From contig CAWZYM010000387.1 in NCBI GenBank assembly GCA_963966185.1, positions 299,501-363,500 on the forward strand: a stretch of DNA of 64,000 bases. The letters run 5' to 3'. The translations under genes were made by a program, and so were the position numbers. Below, in pieces: positions 59,356 to 64,000 of this stretch. Within the stretch, counting starts at the first letter, position 1. Each line of letters opens with the position of its first letter. Source of the stretch: Rhabditoides inermis. Lineage: Eukaryota > Nematoda > Chromadorea > Rhabditida > Rhabditidae. The notes under the pieces were generated by a model that saw only the letters and a list, made by a program, of their open reading frames with translations, was not told the DNA's origin and did no database searches.

Positions 59356-60897
59356 AGTCTGCTCTCTACTAGAGTGCGCGCCAGCACTCTATATATACTT
59401 TCGATCTTGAAATGGGACATGTGATCAAAGGGGACATCGTCCGCGCGCGCGTCGCGCCCTCTTTCGGCGGTCGCTGTCGCTCGCTCCAGGCAGCCACGTC
59501 TTCGCCCCTTCACCAGCACCTACTTCTATATCGAATCTCTACGCCCTGAAAGTTTCACGTCTCTATCTCTTTTCGCATTCTCGCAACGCCTCTCGCAAAA
59601 TGGCTCCTTTTTTCGCGCGACCCTGTTTTGCGCGCTCTCCAACGCCTTTCACAGGCCGCGCAGCGAGACGGCGTTTGCGCTGGCGTGTAGAGCGCATTTG
59701 AATTAGTAATTGACGCGAGGCTTGGCACCATTCCGGCTACTTTCGACTCCTGAAACAAGGACCTCAAAATGGGAAAAATTCTCGATGCGCCCAGTTGTCT
59801 CAACTATTTTGCAATCGCACTCTAACCGTCTGCCGTGCTCTCTCGCCTACCCCGCCGCAATGGAATAGAGGCGATTTCTCTCTCTGAGTCACTCTTCTGG
59901 CGCTCGCCGCGGGCGTATCTTTGCATTCCATGACACACAAATTGACGTGAGCCTTCTATTCACGTCATCTGACGTCCTCTCCAATTTTCAGCACGTTTTG
60001 CCGACTTTTGGCGACTTTACGCAGTAAAGGAGGCGGAATTGTCGTGTTTTCTCGACGGAATCAGATTCTCCGTGTCAGATTACCCCTATTCCAATAGAAA
60101 CATTTTCAAATTTGACCTCTACACGCCGGCTGGCACGTCATCGCGGGGTACACGGCGCCGAGGTGAGACTATGGCGGCGGGCTTCAACCAGAGTGAGGCG
60201 GTCGCAGTGGGTCACAGGGTCAACCGATTGGAATGATCAATAGCTCTATCGATTCCTCTCGACAATCCGAGTCTCCCTATCCACTTTTTGTTTCATAATT
60301 TTGAGTTTCAGTACTCAATTTGAGGGTAACAGTTTCGTTCACTACAGTGATAAAGAAAGTGAGGTTAAAAGTCTTTGTAGTCATCCAATCTTTTCAAATA
60401 AAAAATTAAATGATTCCTCTCGGCCGTCCGGATCTCACTTTCCTACTCATACCATATGAAATTCACTTTCAGTACTGAAAGTCTCTCTCTCTTTCTCACC
60501 ATACCCCATAGTCCGTGAGGCTACAGTACTATGCATCAAACAGCGCCGGTCGCACACGGCTCTCACTCACTCTCTTTTCTCTCTTCCTCTCCTTTTTTCG
60601 GACTCATATGCACTCTCTCTGTCCTCCATTCCCTGAATGTTATTTCTCTACCGTCCTTCAATTGCGGGCACGCCACAAGTCCGCTCGCTCATTTTTGTTT
60701 CGCAATACACCGGTCACGCAGTCTCCTGCTTTTCGGCTCATTCCCCAATCATTCACTCACTCTGTTCTCGCCTCGCCTCGCTGTCTGTTTCCAACATTTC
60801 GGTTCTTAGTGAATATGAATTCAAGAATGATCTCTCTGTCTCTCTGCTCTCTCTGTGCTCTCTATTCTTACCGTGCTCACTCTATTCTCTGTTAGTC

Positions 60898-60928
<31 letters not shown>

Positions 60929-61197
60929 ATTTTTTACCTGCGTCGCTGTTTTGCGCAAGCTGTTTCCAACATTTCTCAGTGAATATGAGTTCGAGATTGA
61001 TCTCTCTGTCTCTTTCTCTCTCTATTTTTTACTTGCGTCGCTGTTTTGCGCAAGCTGTTTCCAACATTTCTCAGTGAATATGAGTTCGAGATTGATCTCT
61101 CTGTCTCTTGCTCTCTCTTCTTACCGCGCTCACTGCTCACTCTACTTACTCTATTCTCTCTCATATCTATCTGTTTCGTTATTAGCGCGTTGGGCCC

Positions 61198-61259
<62 letters not shown>

Positions 61260-61519
61260 ATATCTCTCTCTCTCTCTCTCTTTCTTTTTTTTCTTTCTTT
61301 CTCTCTCAGTACTCTGTATCAAACAGCGCTCAGCAAAACATATCATTTTAGTGCATAGTTAGTCTCTTTTTCTCTTTTCTCTCTCTCTCTCTCTATCTCA
61401 GATCTTCTTAGTCCATAGGTAGTTGATAGTTTCTCTCTCTCTCTCTCTCACCCCTCTTTCTCCTGCGTGCACCCTTATTTTCCCTCACCATAGTTAGTGC
61501 ATAGTTAGTCTTTCTTTCT

Positions 61520-61560
<41 letters not shown>

Positions 61561-61862
61561 AGATCTTCTTAGTTCATAGGTAGTTGATAGTTTCTCTCTC
61601 TCTCTCTCTTTCACCCCTCTTTCTCCTGCGTGCACCCTCATTTTCCCTCACCATAGTTAGTGCATAGTTAGTCTCTCTTTCTCTTTTCTCTCTCTCTCTC
61701 TCTCTCTCTCTATCTCAGATCTTCTTAGTTCATAGGTAGTTGATAGTTTCTCTCTCTCTCTCTTTCACCCCTCTTTCTTCTGCGTGCACCCTCATTACTC
61801 CCTCGTTTTGCCTCCGACACCTCTCCCTCATCCTCGAAAAAGGTCCGTCTTAGTCAGTAGCT
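59356..61862 (+). repeat. Array unit U21
   Basis: Unit of 2,507 bp. It has the ctactagagtgcgcgcc promoter-like type and then a body closely matching U20, including the near-93-bp duplication and three CT-embedded modules. It is a likely sister of the donor of the 5' part of U11, U14 and U18. Confidence 0.86.
61347..61800. repeat. CT-embedded VNTR, three repeats (U21)
   Basis: Same modules as in U20, starting near 61347, 61498 and 61659, with different CT lengths. The cacccctctttc motif at the end of each module is the same sequence into which the TIR element inserted in U3. Confidence 0.8.
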
Positions 61863-63603
61863 AGTCTGCGCCACCAGAGCGAGGTGAGGCGCCCGCGCGT
61901 ATATATGGAAACGTAAGCCAAAAGGACCAAAGTGGACATTGTCGGCGCGCGCGTCGCGCCCTCTTTCGGCGGTCGCCGTCGCTCGCTCGAGGCAGCCACG
62001 TCTTCGCCCTTCTACCAGCACCTACTTCTATATCGAATCTCTACGTCCTGAAAGTTTCACGTCTCTTTCTCTTTTCGCATCCTCGCAACGCCTCTCGCAA
62101 AATGGCTTTTTTTTCGGCCCCCGTTACGCGACCCTGTTTTCCGCGCTCCCCAGTGCCTTTCACAGGCCGCGCAGCGAGACGGCGTTTGCGCTGGCGTGTA
62201 GAGCACATTCGAATTAGTATTGGACGCGAGGGTTGGCACCATTCCGGCTACTTTTGACTCCTGAAACAAGGACCCGAAAATGGGAAAAATTCTCGATGCG
62301 CCCAGTTGTCTCAACTATTTTGCAATCGCACTCTAACCGTCTGCCGTGCTCTCTCGCCTACCCCGCCGCGATTGAATAGAGGCGATTTCTCTCTCCGAGT
62401 CACTCTTCTGGCGCTCGCCGCGGGCGTATCTTTGCGTTTCATGACATGAAATTTGACATGGTCCTTCTACTCACGTCATCTGACGTCTCCTCCAATTTTC
62501 AGCACTTTTCGCCGACTTTTGGCGACTTTACTTAGTAAAGGAGGCAGAAATGTCGTGTTTTCTCGACGGAATCAGATTCTCCGTGTCAGATTACCCCTAT
62601 TCCAATAGAAACATTTTCAAGTTTGACCTCTACACGCCGGCTGGCACGTCATCGCGGGGTACACGGCGCCGAGGTGAGACTATGGCGGCGGGCTTCAAAC
62701 AGAGTGAGGCGGTCGCAGTGGGTCACAGGGTCAACCGATTCGATTGATCAATAGCTCTATCGATTCCTCTCGGCAATCCGAGTCTCCCTATCCACTTCTT
62801 GTTTCATAATTTTGAGTTTCACTACTCAAAGGTCACAATTTCGTTCACTACCGTATTTGGTCACAGGGTCAACCGATCGGGGCGATCAATAGCTGTATCG
62901 ATTCCCCTCGGCGTTCCGAGTATCTCTATCCAAGTCACGTTTCATAATTTCAAGTTTCAGGATTGAAATCTCCACTCTCAGACAAACAGCGCTGGCTCAC
63001 GCGGCTATTACTCACTCTCTCAACTCTTCCTTCTCTCTCTCTCCCTCTATTTCATTCCGATTCATATGCTCTCTCTTATGTTCTCGCCTCGCCCTGCATT
63101 ATTGCACGTACTGTCCTCCATTCCTTAAATGATATTTGTCTACCGTACTCCATAGTCCATACAGTACTCTCAACCGAAGCCACTCTGCTCTTTCTTTTCA
63201 CTCACATTGATTGAGATTGTGTTCTCGCCTCGCCCTACATTATTGCACGTACTGTCTTCGAAATTTTTGTTGTTAGTGAGCATAACTTTGAGCTCTCTTT
63301 CTCTCAGTCTGTCTCTACTCTCTGCTCTTTCCGTTTTTTTGCTCGCTCTCATTTCGCTGTTTGTTCCTTCAATTGCGGGCGCGCAACAAGTCCGCTCGCT
63401 CACTTTTGTTTCGCAACACTCCGGTCACACAGTCTTCTGCCACTCGGCTCCTCCCCCAATCACTCGCTCACTTATTCATTCTGTTCTCGCCTCGCCTCGC
63501 TGTTTTGCGCAAGCTGTTTTCAACATTTCCGTTCTCAGTGAATATGAGTTCGAGATTGATCTCTCTGTCTCTTGCTCTCTCTTCTTACCGCGCTTACTGC
63601 TCA

Positions 63604-63655
<52 letters not shown>

Positions 63656-63751
63656 ACCCCTCTTTCTCCTGCGTGCACCCTCATTACTCCCTCGTTTTGC
63701 CTCCGACACTTCTCCCTCATCCTCGAAAAAGGTCCGTCTTAGTCAGTAGCT
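61863..63751 (+). repeat. Array unit U22 (copy of U4)
   Basis: Unit of 1,889 bp matching U4 and U10, four bases longer because of a longer final CT tract. The ATG of the exon-like stretch is at 62550. Confidence 0.87.
62550..62747 (+). CDS. Hypothetical 65-aa ORF (U22 copy)
   Basis: Third ATG-started copy, ending NRFD like the U4 and U10 copies rather than NRLE or NRLG as in other units. Confidence 0.2.
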   Translation: MSCFLDGIRFSVSDYPYSNRNIFKFDLYTPAGTSSRGTRRRGETMAAGFKQSEAVAVGHRVNRFD

Positions 63752-64000
63752 AGTCTGCGCCCCTAAAGCGAGGTGAGGCGCCCGCGCGTATATATGGAAA
63801 CGTAAGCCAAAAGGACCAAAGTGGACATTGTCCGCGCGCGCGTCGCGCCTTCTTTCGGCGGTCGCCGTCGCTCGCTCGAGGCAGCCACGTCTTCGCCCTT
63901 CTACCAGCACCTACTTCTATATTATATCTCTAATCCCTGAAAGTTTCAAATCTCTATCTCTTTTCGTTTTCTCGCAACGCCTTTCGCAAAATGGCTTTTT
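63752..64000 (+). repeat. Array unit U23 (3'-truncated by the window edge)
   Basis: First 249 bp of a unit matching U5 (cccctaaagcgagg promoter-like region, then tatattatatctctaatc). The array therefore continues beyond the window. Confidence 0.8.

Noticed and set aside
1..64000. CRISPR array or bacterial operon reading
   Set aside because: Repeat units are about 2 kb, not 25-40 bp with spacers. Splice sites, poly(A) signals and simple repeats show a eukaryotic genome.
1..64000. Ribosomal RNA, histone or spliced-leader gene cluster
   Set aside because: I see no rRNA core sequence, no histone-like protein frame and no Sm-site small RNA in the unit. Unit length alone would fit, but the content does not.

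Overview
This window is eukaryotic, not bacterial. It has spliceosomal GT-AG splice sites with short introns (one about 80 nt), long CT, GA, TA and GAC simple repeats, TATA, CCAAT and GC-box motifs, AATAAA signals and a tRNA-like pol III head. An animal is likely. The intron style and the CG/GA-rich texture remind me of insects, perhaps Hymenoptera, but that is a low-confidence impression. No complete conventional protein gene is present.

The whole window lies inside one tandem array (macrosatellite) of head-to-tail units of about 1.9-2.6 kb. There are 22 complete units and two partial ones, named U0-U23 here, so the array continues past both edges. A typical unit reads, left to right: an inverted repeat abutting a TATA-like box; a CG-rich conserved 5' block; often an ATGG start to a short Arg-rich frame; a CRE-like palindrome and CCAAT; an open exon-like stretch of about 88 codons ending at a strong splice donor (CGAG|gtgaga) and an ATGGCGGCG; a variable middle; long CT tracts; and a conserved terminal block ending in cagtagct.

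The units form a higher-order pattern. U1-U3, U7-U9 and U15-U17 are three near-identical copies of a 10.5 kb block. U5-spacer-U6 and U12-spacer-U13 are two copies of a 5.8 kb block. U4, U10 and U22 are near-identical. U11, U14 and U18 are mosaics, and U19 is a diverged outlier.

Two foreign insertions ride in the array. (1) U3, U9 and U17 each carry a 3.4 kb terminal-inverted-repeat element in their terminal block. Inside it, on the minus strand, I can trace eight exon-like segments with conventional splice signals, matching phases and a poly(A) signal: the decayed 3' part of an unidentified host gene. A 673-bp GA minisatellite and 99-bp subrepeats lie beside it. (2) Two spacers (16796-18013 and 37035-38252) carry a tRNA-like sequence, a GAC microsatellite, a CCAAT/GC-box promoter-like region and a 59-codon ORF.

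The units look individually transcribable, but nothing here proves transcription or translation. Most long open frames are by-products of CT/GA-rich sequence. Identity statements are by eye.
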